Shown here one piece after another: positions 43,830 through 51,950 of a stretch of DNA of 64,000 nucleotides. This stretch comes from Blautia pseudococcoides (GTDB lineage Bacteria; Bacillota; Clostridia; Lachnospirales; Lachnospiraceae). The notes below the pieces were generated by a model that was given only the letters and a program-made list of their open reading frames with translations, searched no databases and was not told where the DNA came from. Made by a program: the position numbers and the translations under genes. Where the stretch lies: positions 215,001 to 279,000 of the forward strand of contig NZ_CP015405.2 in NCBI RefSeq assembly GCF_001689125.2. Direction: 5' to 3'. Positions within the stretch are counted from its first letter, which is position 1. Every line of letters starts with the position of its first letter.

Positions 43830-44684
43830 ATGAATCAGAACAGAAGACTGGCACAACTCTTATTTAAAGATAATTTTATGTTTGGCGCTGTAATGGTAAA
43901 TGAGGAAATCTGCCGTGATTTTTTGGAAATGGCAGTGGGGTTTCCCATTGAGAAGGTGGAGATCAGCAAGGAAAAAAGCATGATCTACCATCCGGAGTAC
44001 CGGGGGATACGGCTTGATATTATTGCCAGGGATGAAAACAGGACACATTATAATGTTGAAATGCAAGTGTCTCCAAAGTCCCATTTGGGAAAAAGAGCCA
44101 GATAATATCACAGCCAAATGGATATGGAACTGCTGCTGACCGGAGAGGACTACAGAGAACTGCCAGCAGCCTATGTGATTTTTATCTGCGATTTTGATCC
44201 CTTCGGACAGAAAAAATACCGCTATACTTTCCGGAGTATCTGTGCGGAAACAGGATTGTCCGCTGCGGACGGCAGTACCACTATTTTTTTGAGTACCTGC
44301 GGAAAAAATGAGGCGGAGGTGCCGCCAAAACTTGTTAAATTCCTTAAATTTGTCAAGGCTGATCTGACAGAAAGTGTCCTGGATTATCAGGATGACTTTA
44401 TCAGAAAGATCCAGGAATTCATGGAACATGTCAGAAGCAGCCGGGAAATGGAGGAGAAGTTTATGTTGCTGGAAGAGTTATTGAAAGATGAGCGTGCGGA
44501 AGGCAGGGCGGAAGGCAAGGCGGAATCCATCCTGCTTCTGCTGCAGGATATAGGTTCTGTACCTGATGAACTCAGGAATAAAATTCTGAAAGAACAGAAT
44601 ATGGATATTCTATTAAAATATCTGAAACTGGCGGCACGTGTGGATTCTATCGCAGATTTTGCGAAGGAAATGGAGAACATCTAA
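43830..44684 (+). pseudogene. Rpn-family PD-(D/E)XK nuclease interrupted by one stop codon
   Basis: The gene has a promoter-like TTGCCA/TATAAT and a GCGGAGG ribosome site. It encodes the Rpn/transposase-associated nuclease pattern (LFKDNFMFGAVMVNEE; RGIRLDIIARDENRTHYNVEMQ, which includes D and E-x-Q catalytic positions). At 44103-44105 a TAA interrupts the canonical ARYYHSQMD, reading AR-stop-YHSQMD. The same frame then continues to 44684, ending in an EGRAEGKAE linker and helical tail. A single TAT/TAC-to-TAA change explains it. Confidence 0.85.
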
Positions 44685-44708
44685 ACAGCATTTCTGAAAA
44701 TGAAAAAA

Positions 44709-44745
44709 AGGATACTGCAGGCTTTGGTCTGCAGCGTCCTGTCTT
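44709..44745 (+). terminator. Terminator of the Rpn gene
   Basis: AGGATACTGCAG pairs with CTGCAGCGTCCT around an 8-nt loop, with a modest T-content tail. Confidence 0.55.
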
Positions 44746-44922
44746 ACAAATCTATGCTGAATCAGGCATATAACAAATCCTAAAAAATCCTAAAAGACTA
44801 TTCAAATGACGGGCAGAGGAATTCTAATAGCCGGAGCGTGTCTGAAAATTCATGGACGGTTCCATCACTTGACCAAGGTAAACATATAAAAACAACTAAA
44901 AATGGACTGCCAACCAGTGAAT

Positions 44923-44958
44923 AACGCCGCCTAAGTAGAGACTACGGGCGGCGTTTTC
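44923..44958 (+). terminator. GC-rich hairpin with T-run
   Basis: AACGCCGCC pairs with GGCGGCGTT, with an inner GTAG/CTAC pairing, and is followed by TTTC. It closes an otherwise gene-free stretch (44746-44960). Confidence 0.6.
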
Positions 44959-44960
44959 AT

Positions 44961-45560
44961 GTGACAGCGGAAAGGAGGATCGTTCCCCTATGCTTCGGGC
45001 CAGGTTGGCCCGAGGTTCCGCAGGCTTGGGGCTGGCATGTACGAATCATCTATCTGCCTCCAGCTACAATAGCTGCTTCACATTATATTGGTGACGATCC
45101 TGAACTACATGCAAATGCTCTAATTGACAACTTTGTTAAGGAAAGAGCTTTAGAAAAGGTAAAGCCGGATTTGAGATGTTTTGGATTTAATCACCCAAAT
45201 CCAGTTGACGAAACTGGCTATCATGGTTATGAAGCGTGGGTAACAATTCCTGCTGATTTGGAGATACCCGCACCGCTTGAAAAAAAGCAATTCAATGGTG
45301 GTTTGTACGCGGCTCACATGATTTCTTTTGGTAGTTTTAATGAATGGGACGCATTTCTTGAATGGATTATGAAAAATAAAAAATATGAGTTTGCGGGTGA
45401 TTTGCAAGATCAGGAGCATATGTGTGGGCTAATGGAAGAACACTTGAATTTTTATAATCACATAGCGCATGATGTGGACTTAGACCATTTGCAGTTAGAC
45501 CTTTTAATGCCAATAAGAGAAAGGAAAGACAATCAGAATAGAGACGTAGGCGGAGGATAA
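44961..45560 (+). pseudogene. Effector-binding (GyrI-like) domain that has lost its DNA-binding part
   Basis: From about residue 27 the frame encodes a complete AraC/MerR-type effector-binding domain (VRIIYLPPATIAASHYIGDD; WVTIPADLEIPAPLEKKQF; GGLYAAHMISFGSFNEW). The first 26 codons look like run-in sequence, no ribosome site suits the start, and the expected helix-turn-helix is missing. It is a truncated regulator, although a stand-alone binding domain cannot be excluded. Confidence 0.6.
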
Positions 45561-45564
45561 CAAG

Positions 45565-45657
45565 ATGATTGAAAAGCAAATAGAAGAGGAACAATTTAAT
45601 TTTATTCAAGAGAAGGACAAACAATTTATTATACTATTCACTATGTGTCGAATGTAA
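45565..45657 (+). pseudogene. Truncated 30-codon start of another gene
   Basis: A good GGAGG site precedes MIEKQIEEEQFNFIQEKDKQ, which then runs into unrelated codons and stops. It looks like the first part of a longer gene cut by a deletion. 45658-45800 holds no gene I can support. Confidence 0.4.
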
Positions 45658-45800
45658 CAAGGGAAGACAGAATGCTGAGGATTGTCTGGTCCCTTCGGAA
45701 AAATGACGGGTCAGTTAAGAAGGAAGAGGAGGAGACGGCAATGGTTCCGGCACTGTCTTCTGTGTGGACGGAGGAAATATTACTGCCGGATACAGATCCG

Positions 45801-45834
45801 GGGCAATGTCAGATAGTGGCATTGCCCTTATTTT
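45801..45834. terminator. Hairpin at the end of the kinase gene
   Basis: GGGCAATG pairs with CATTGCCC, followed by TTATTTTA on the plus strand. It overlaps the end of the minus-strand kinase gene. Confidence 0.6.
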
Positions 45835-47122
45835 ACAGATTTCCAATCAGAATAGTAACGGTAAATCTGTCATCCGTATAAGAGATATCCATATCTCCTG
45901 CATATTTCTCCACCATATCACGGACATTCTGCACACCGAATCCGTGGATGGTCTTATGTGTCTTTTCTGTCACGAGATGGTTCTTTTTTACAGTGATGGA
46001 ATTTCTTTTGGAATTGGAGATTTCGTAGCTGAAATATCCTTTATCATATCTGGCTTTCAGGGATATCTGCCGTTTGGAGGTATCCTGAATTTTTTCACAG
46101 GCCTCAATGGCATTATCCAGAGTATTGGAAAAAAGGGAACAGAGGCTGATATCGTCAAGGCCCAACAGTCCGTCTATGGAGATATTGAAAAAACAGTCAA
46201 TCTTGTTTTCCAAAGCAGTATTATACTTGCTGTTCAGCACAGCATTGACAATACTGTTTTTACAGAAAATGCGGTTGTTTACAGTCAGTTCCCCGGAGAG
46301 CTCCTGGAAATATTTCGCCGCCCCATCAAAATCCCGGTTCTGGATAAAAGAATAGATCACACTCAGATGGTTTTTCATGTCATGGCGGATTTTTCTCACA
46401 GTCTTCTGGTTTTCTTCCAATTCTTCATAGTAGGACTGCTGGTACTTTAAGTTCTGCATTTCCATATTGCTTTTTATGGTTTTTGCCACATAAGAAGTCA
46501 GATAGAGTGCTCCCATACTGGTCAGAAAACAGGCGATGCAGGCAGGGTAGGAGGTGTAGGCTCTGTCCATAGGTGAGTAGTAGATAAAGGTGATCAGTCC
46601 CACCGCAGAGGCCAGGCTGATAATGTCTATGACCAGCCACATGCGCACAGTCAGTTCCCTGACATGGGGAATCCATTTGCGGCTCATCCGCCATATGAGA
46701 TACCATGCAGGTATGCGCAGATAGATGGTGAGGGTGTGCAGGACCGTCTGGGCTGTAAGCGACATATCCTGGTTCAGATCCCAAAGCTGGTAACCGATGT
46801 TCTCAGTCAAAAAGTTCAGAGATATCAGTATGGGATAGATCACAATACAGACGGACAGGCGTTCCAGGAATGTTCCTTTAAATATGATCAGCAAATATAC
46901 TATAAACAGCAGCAGAACACCTACGGTTCCTGTCATTTCTTCAGGGTATATATAGGGCTGCGATAAGGATGGCAGGATCAGGAAGGACAGCAGGGTAAAC
47001 CACTTTTTATTGCTCCGCGGTGTGAGAAATTTGCGCAGGAGAAGAAAAAGAAAGATCACATAAGTGCAGGTTCCCGTAAAGTTGCATAAATATTCCAGTT
47101 GGGAGATTGATTGGGATGTCAT
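45833..47122 (-). CDS. AgrC-like GHKL sensor histidine kinase
   Basis: The 429-residue kinase has six N-terminal membrane segments (residues 1-215) without a large extracellular domain. It then has a dimerisation helix with phosphoacceptor histidine (KIRHDMKNHLSVIYSF, about residue 252) and a GHKL ATPase domain (SNTLDNAIEACEK; GFGVQNVRDMVEKY). Kinases of this type usually sense peptides and pair with LytTR regulators. The start follows AGGAGG. No response regulator is adjacent; the LytTR gene at 54.9 kb on the same strand is the likely partner. Confidence 0.88.
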   Translation of the reverse strand: MTSQSISQLEYLCNFTGTCTYVIFLFLLLRKFLTPRSNKKWFTLLSFLILPSLSQPYIYPEEMTGTVGVLLLFIVYLLIIFKGTFLERLSVCIVIYPILISLNFLTENIGYQLWDLNQDMSLTAQTVLHTLTIYLRIPAWYLIWRMSRKWIPHVRELTVRMWLVIDIISLASAVGLITFIYYSPMDRAYTSYPACIACFLTSMGALYLTSYVAKTIKSNMEMQNLKYQQSYYEELEENQKTVRKIRHDMKNHLSVIYSFIQNRDFDGAAKYFQELSGELTVNNRIFCKNSIVNAVLNSKYNTALENKIDCFFNISIDGLLGLDDISLCSLFSNTLDNAIEACEKIQDTSKRQISLKARYDKGYFSYEISNSKRNSITVKKNHLVTEKTHKTIHGFGVQNVRDMVEKYAGDMDISYTDDRFTVTILIGNL

Positions 47123-47426
47123 ATGGTCCTCCTAGGCCGGCAGAGCAGCATTAAAATTTGTTTTCACATTATTATGCAGAAAAAATCTGCTTTATAAGAG
47201 TATAACCTATTTATTATTCCTGTTTCAACCATATCTTTAAAGAAAACCACAGTGGTCTGTGAAACGCAAAGATGCAAGAAATAATATTAAGGTAATATCA
47301 TGTAAAAAAAAGCTTGAAATTTTATAAAAAATTTTATATAATTGGTAAAACGAAATAGACTTTGTGGTTAAAAAGATGATCATAAATCTTTGATACACTT
47401 TACTGCAAATGCCTGTAGGGGGTCAT
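47123..47426. other. Divergent intergenic region, kinase and LacI genes
   Basis: This AT-rich region holds no ORF of note. The kinase ribosome site (AGGAGG) is at its left end and the LacI site at its right. A direct repeat AAATTTTATA (about 47317 and 47330) and the GGTAAAAC motif at 47343 are the only structured features seen. Confidence 0.5.
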
Positions 47427-48425
47427 ATGAAAGTCAATATCAAAACCATAAGTGAGATTACCGGTTATTCACAAGCTACAATTTCCAATGTCTTAAATCA
47501 CAAAAAAGGCACAAATAGAAATACTGCAGCGGAAATTCTGAGAGTGGCTAAGGATATAGGGTATCTGAATTCTACAAAGATTGAAAATATAAAACTGGTT
47601 GTGTATAAGAAAAGCGGCAGGGTTCTGACAGAGACTCCGTTGATAGCGGATCTGATAGCCGGAATAGAGTCGGAAGGCAGAGAAAATGGACTGGATACCA
47701 TTATTTATAACCTGGAACAGGGAGAGGAACAGTTTCAGACAAAGCTGAATGTGGTTTTGGAAGAGCGGAATTCAGGGGTTATCCTCTTTGCCACAGAACT
47801 GGACTGGGAGGATTTAAAACCCTTTCAAAATTTACCTGCGCCTTTGGTGGTGGTAGATGCCTGGTTCAAGGAGGGGGATTTTGACACAGTCCTTATGGAT
47901 AATACGAATTCGGTATATAAGATGGTTACTTATCTGTTGGAAAATCATCATAGGGACATAGGTTATATTGACAGTTCGGTGTCTGTGAGAAACTTCTATT
48001 ACCGCAAAAAATCGTTTATGGATACCATGAATGAGTTTAATATACCTATTGAAGAAAAATATATGGTGAAGGTTGAGCCCACCATGAATGGCGCATATGA
48101 AGATATGAAAAAATATCTGGAAGGGAAGCCGCAAATACCCACTGCTTACTGCGCTGCCAATGATATTATTGCTTTTGGAGCAATGAAGGCCCTCAGGGAG
48201 TGCGGCTGCGAGATACCGGAAGATGTCTCTGTTGTCGGCTTTGATAATATGCCGTTTTGTGAAATGACTTCTCCTCCGCTTACCACCATTGATTTTCCCA
48301 AAAAGGAGATTGGGATCACAGCAGTGCGGCAATTGATGCAGCAATGCAACCGGCCGGAACGGGTTTCCTATAAAGTAGAGCTTTTAACAAAACTGGTAGA
48401 GAGAGGCAGTGTTAGAAAAATTTAA
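47427..48425 (+). CDS. LacI-family transcriptional regulator
   Basis: The 332-residue protein has an N-terminal LacI helix-turn-helix (NIKTISEITGYSQATISNVLNHKKG) and a type I periplasmic-binding-like sugar-sensing domain (CAANDIIAFGAMKAL; EDVSVVGFDNMPFCEMTSPPLTTIDFP). It probably represses the downstream ABC importer and its own gene until its sugar ligand appears. The start at 47427 follows a G-rich site. It is separated from the transporter genes by a terminator and a dedicated promoter. Confidence 0.9.
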   Translation: MKVNIKTISEITGYSQATISNVLNHKKGTNRNTAAEILRVAKDIGYLNSTKIENIKLVVYKKSGRVLTETPLIADLIAGIESEGRENGLDTIIYNLEQGEEQFQTKLNVVLEERNSGVILFATELDWEDLKPFQNLPAPLVVVDAWFKEGDFDTVLMDNTNSVYKMVTYLLENHHRDIGYIDSSVSVRNFYYRKKSFMDTMNEFNIPIEEKYMVKVEPTMNGAYEDMKKYLEGKPQIPTAYCAANDIIAFGAMKALRECGCEIPEDVSVVGFDNMPFCEMTSPPLTTIDFPKKEIGITAVRQLMQQCNRPERVSYKVELLTKLVERGSVRKI

Positions 48426-48443
48426 TAAAACAGTAAAAATAAG

Positions 48444-48477
48444 AAGGACTTACGCCTTTTGGGCGCAGGTCCTTTTT
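48444..48477 (+). terminator. Terminator of the LacI gene
   Basis: AAGGACTTACGCC pairs with GGGCGCAGGTCCT, followed by TTTTT. Confidence 0.8.
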
Positions 48478-48525
48478 GCTGTAAATCAACAGAAAATAGG
48501 GATGTGTTAAGGAGCAGGCACATAG

Positions 48526-48540
48526 TTTACTGGTAAAACA
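48526..48540 (+). promoter_or_regulatory. Possible LacI operator
   Basis: GTTTACTGGTAAAAC is a near-palindrome. Its right half GGTAAAAC recurs at 47343-47350, upstream of the LacI gene itself, as expected for shared autoregulated control. Confidence 0.35.
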
Positions 48541-48606
48541 TGGAAAAATAGTAAAGAAATATAAAAGAATAATATAAAATTTTAAATAATAATATATAAA
48601 AAATAG

Positions 48607-48635
48607 TTGACTTTAAGATAAAAAAGCATTATTAT
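48607..48635 (+). promoter_or_regulatory. Promoter of the sugar ABC operon
   Basis: TTGACT (48607-48612) and TATTAT (48630-48635) are 17 bp apart in a very AT-rich leader (48541-48660). An overlapping TATAAT lies at 48633-48638. Confidence 0.65.
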
Positions 48636-48700
48636 AATTTCAACAGGAAAAGAGAATTCCTGGAGGGTGTAGCAAAAAATGTAAAGTACAGGAGGTAAAT

Positions 48701-50062
48701 ATGAAGAAACGAATGTTATGTATGGCGCTGTGTTTAGGACTTACATTGTCTATGACTGCTTGTGGGGGCAGTTCTGATGGAAAGATGAAAGCACAAAGTG
48801 AAAACAGCGATGAAAAGGTGCACTTGAAAGTGGCATTGTACAGCGACGGCCAGAATATGAGCGAGGCGCAGAAAAAGGTATTTGACTCTTTTACAGAAGA
48901 GCATCCGGATATCGTACCTGAGTTTCAGTTCATCACCAGTGATACGGGAAACTGGAATGGATATCTGACTAAGATCAAGACGATGATCGCTTCAGGGGAA
49001 GCTCCGGATGTAGTGTGCGTAGGACTGGAAGGGGTGGCAATGATGGCGATGCAGGATTTAGCCATACCCATTGACGATTACGTTGATGAGAACATAGACA
49101 AATACCAGCCAATCTTAGACAATATTGCCCAGGAATTGCAGGACATTTATATTATTGATGGGAAACGATACAGTATCCCATATGAAGCCAATTCAGTTGT
49201 TACACATATCAGGAAAGATATTTTTGAAGAAAAAGGTGTGGAATTGCCGGATGAAGACTGGACATTTGAGGAGTTTAAAGAGATTTGCGGCAAGATTTCA
49301 GATCCGGATAACGGAATTTATGCATTCGGCGTACCCACTAACTTTTTCTGTCTGGCATCCTGGCTATATGCCAATGGAGGAGCAACCCTTAATGATGACT
49401 GGACAGAGGGAACCATCAACTCCCCTGAAGTGGTGGAAGTATTTCAGTTTTTCCAGGATGCGATACATAAATACCGCTGGGCGCCTCAGCCGGAAGCCAA
49501 TACTACGGATGTTGATCTGATCGTACAGGGCAAGACAGCCATGGGCTGGTGGGGACGATGGGTCTCTAATGATTATGCGTCCAGTGATTTATCCCATATC
49601 TATGCCAATACCCTGCCGGCAATGAAGAATGGGCATACGACTTGTGCAGGTTCCTGTGGCTTTGTAGTGATGAAATCCAGCAAACATCAAGAGGAAGCCA
49701 AAGCATTAGCCTGTTGGACTGCAGAGAAAGATTATGTAGAAACCTTTATGAAGACAGGCTCCCTGCCCGCCAACTCAGAATTTGGCGCTGAGATTTGTTC
49801 CGCTGATCCAACCATAGAAAACTGGGAATGTATGTATAAAGTCTATGAGGCAGGTGATTGGAGAAGAAGCCAGGATCCGCCGGAATACGCTGATCTGGGA
49901 TCGATCTATCAGAAATACATGGATATTATATATTCAAATCAGATGACGGCACAGGAAGCTCTTGATCTGGCTAATGATGAAATTGATCAGTTGCTTCAGA
50001 ACAGTGATTACCGAAAGAGTGATAAAGATAAAGCGATAATAGAGAGTTTGTTTAAAAATTAA
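48701..50062 (+). CDS. Sugar ABC transporter substrate-binding lipoprotein (family 1)
   Basis: The 453-residue lipoprotein (signal LGLTLSMTACGGS) has the family 1 extracellular solute-binding fold (TSDTGNWNGYLTKIKTMIASGEAPDVVCV; YSIPYEANSVVTHIRKDIFEEKG). It captures an oligosaccharide or glycoside at the cell surface for the two permeases that follow. AGGAGG precedes the start. A strong hairpin after the gene would let it be expressed above the permeases. No dedicated ATPase is encoded; such systems usually share MsmK-type ATPases. Confidence 0.9.
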   Translation: MKKRMLCMALCLGLTLSMTACGGSSDGKMKAQSENSDEKVHLKVALYSDGQNMSEAQKKVFDSFTEEHPDIVPEFQFITSDTGNWNGYLTKIKTMIASGEAPDVVCVGLEGVAMMAMQDLAIPIDDYVDENIDKYQPILDNIAQELQDIYIIDGKRYSIPYEANSVVTHIRKDIFEEKGVELPDEDWTFEEFKEICGKISDPDNGIYAFGVPTNFFCLASWLYANGGATLNDDWTEGTINSPEVVEVFQFFQDAIHKYRWAPQPEANTTDVDLIVQGKTAMGWWGRWVSNDYASSDLSHIYANTLPAMKNGHTTCAGSCGFVVMKSSKHQEEAKALACWTAEKDYVETFMKTGSLPANSEFGAEICSADPTIENWECMYKVYEAGDWRRSQDPPEYADLGSIYQKYMDIIYSNQMTAQEALDLANDEIDQLLQNSDYRKSDKDKAIIESLFKN

Positions 50063-50071
50063 TAAGACTCT

Positions 50072-50125
50072 GAGAAGAAGCGGCACGGAGAGCCAATTCG
50101 CTTTTCTGGCCGCTTTTCTCATTTT
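50072..50125 (+). terminator. Partial terminator between binding protein and permeases
   Basis: GAGAAGAAGCGGC pairs with GCCGCTTTTCTC across a 24-nt loop, then ATTTTCC. Such hairpins commonly set a higher level of binding protein than of permease. Confidence 0.65.
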
Positions 50126-50153
50126 CCTATATGGCTTGTGAAAAGAGGGAAAA

Positions 50154-51083
50154 ATGATGAGTAAAGAAAAAACTGTTGTAAGTACATATGAAAAACGGAG
50201 AAAACGAAAAGAGGCGAGAGCTGCATATATGTTCGTGGCGCCTACCGTGATATTTTTTACTGCATTTGTAGCGGTTCCTATTATTATGACTGTATTCGTT
50301 CTGAGTTTTTCATCTTATGATCTGCTTTCCCCCATGAAATTTGTGGGACTTGATAATTTTAAACAATTAGTATCAGACCCGGATGTAAAAGTGGTTCTGC
50401 TGAACACATTGAAATTTATTTTGATCATTGCTCCGGTACATATTATTATCGGTCTGTTGCTGGCAGCAGCCGTGACATCAGTAAAAAGCTGGTTTTTCAG
50501 AGGTGCTTTCCGGGTGGCTTTTTATTTTCCGCTGGTAGTAACTACGGCATCGGTAGCAATTGTCTGGGGATATTTGTATGACACGAATTTCGGGGTGTTT
50601 AATTATTTTCTGTCAAGCGCAGGAGCACCTGCGATTCCGTGGCTGACGGATCCCAGTTGGTCCCTGGCTGCAGTTGCATTGTTTTCTGCCTGGAAATTCA
50701 TAGGGAATGCATTTCTTTATTACTTGATTGGATTGCAGAATATTCCGGATTCTTACATTGAAGCCGCATCCATTGACGGAGCCAATGGGATTCAGATCTT
50801 TTTCAGAATTAAGCTGCCTATGCTGACACCAACCTTATTTTTTGTGATCACCACCACGCTGATTAACTGTTTCCAGATGTTTGATGAACCATTTTTCCTC
50901 ACAAAAGGGGGACCTGGAGTTTCTTCCCAGACAATTGCAATGCACATATACAGAAAAGGGTTTAATGAATATCATTTCGGGTATGCATCTACACTGGGGC
51001 TTATTTTATTTGTCATTGTTCTGATCGTAACATTTATTCAGTTTTCAACACAGAAAAAGTGGGTTTCATACGATATGGAATAA
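50154..51083 (+). CDS. Sugar ABC transporter permease (MalF/UgpA type)
   Basis: The 309-residue protein has six membrane segments and the EAA loop EAASIDGANGIQIFFRIKLPMLTPTLFFV. It is the first of two inner-membrane channel subunits. ATG 50154 or 50157 are both possible. It is followed 10 bp later by the second permease. Confidence 0.9.
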   Translation: MMSKEKTVVSTYEKRRKRKEARAAYMFVAPTVIFFTAFVAVPIIMTVFVLSFSSYDLLSPMKFVGLDNFKQLVSDPDVKVVLLNTLKFILIIAPVHIIIGLLLAAAVTSVKSWFFRGAFRVAFYFPLVVTTASVAIVWGYLYDTNFGVFNYFLSSAGAPAIPWLTDPSWSLAAVALFSAWKFIGNAFLYYLIGLQNIPDSYIEAASIDGANGIQIFFRIKLPMLTPTLFFVITTTLINCFQMFDEPFFLTKGGPGVSSQTIAMHIYRKGFNEYHFGYASTLGLILFVIVLIVTFIQFSTQKKWVSYDME

Positions 51084-51093
51084 GGAGGTTATG

Positions 51094-51933
51094 ATGAAAA
51101 GAAAAATCGCTACAGGAAAATTGAAGCAAAGTTTATTGGTACTTGTTCTGTTATGTCTTGGGGCAGCCATGCTGCTGCCGTTCTTTTGGGTATTCGCAAC
51201 ATCGCTCAGACTGCCTAAGGATTCATTTTCATTGCCGCCGTCCTTTTTTCCTACACAGTGGAATTGGGAAAACTATTCACATGTATTTACATCAGTTCCC
51301 TTTTTTGAGTTTATTAAAAACAGTGTCGTGGTAACGGTTTCTATAACAGGCATCCAATTGGTGTTTTCCTCCATGTGTGCTTTTGCATTTGCCAGACTGA
51401 AGTTCAAAGGGGGTAACCTGCTGTTCATCTATATCCTGACGGGATTGATGATACCCTATCAGTCTATTATAATAGCCCAGTTTTTAATTGTAACGAAGAT
51501 GGGATTGGTGGACACTCATCTGGCATTGATCTTGCCATATCTGGCAAATCCATTTGGTATCTTTCTTTTAAAACAGTTTATGCAGACCATACCAAAGAGT
51601 TATGATGAGGCCGCTATTATGGATGGTGCCAATTGGTGGCAGATATATTGGCATGTCATACTGCCAATGTCAAAACCTGCACTTGTTGTATGTGCATTTA
51701 TGAAGTTTATTGAACAGTGGAACAACTTCTTCGCGGGATTGATATACATAAACTCCCAGGAAAAATACACTTTGCCTATGGGAATGATGCTTCTTCGGGG
51801 GTTCCGCTCTTCAGGCAGTGTTTCTATGATAATGGCGGGGGTTATGATCTCATTGATCGTTCCTGCTTTGGTATATATTTTCGGACAAAAGTATCTGATA
51901 CAGGGAACGGTATTATCAGGTTTGAAAAGTTGA
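51094..51933 (+). CDS. Sugar ABC transporter permease (MalG/UgpE type)
   Basis: The 279-residue protein has six membrane segments and the EAA loop DEAAIMDGANWWQIYWHVILPMSKPALVV. The second ATG (51094) is preferred, as AGGAGG is too close to the first (51091). It pairs with the preceding permease. Confidence 0.9.
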   Translation: MKRKIATGKLKQSLLVLVLLCLGAAMLLPFFWVFATSLRLPKDSFSLPPSFFPTQWNWENYSHVFTSVPFFEFIKNSVVVTVSITGIQLVFSSMCAFAFARLKFKGGNLLFIYILTGLMIPYQSIIIAQFLIVTKMGLVDTHLALILPYLANPFGIFLLKQFMQTIPKSYDEAAIMDGANWWQIYWHVILPMSKPALVVCAFMKFIEQWNNFFAGLIYINSQEKYTLPMGMMLLRGFRSSGSVSMIMAGVMISLIVPALVYIFGQKYLIQGTVLSGLKS

Positions 51934-51950
51934 AAGGAGAAAGGCAAAGT

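Noticed and set aside
43830..44684. Complete insertion sequence or transposase
   Set aside because: Rpn-family genes are often labelled transposase, but no terminal inverted repeats or target duplications flank this one.
45764..46450. 228-codon plus-strand ORF
   Set aside because: It is antisense to the GHKL kinase gene, whose protein motifs are unambiguous.
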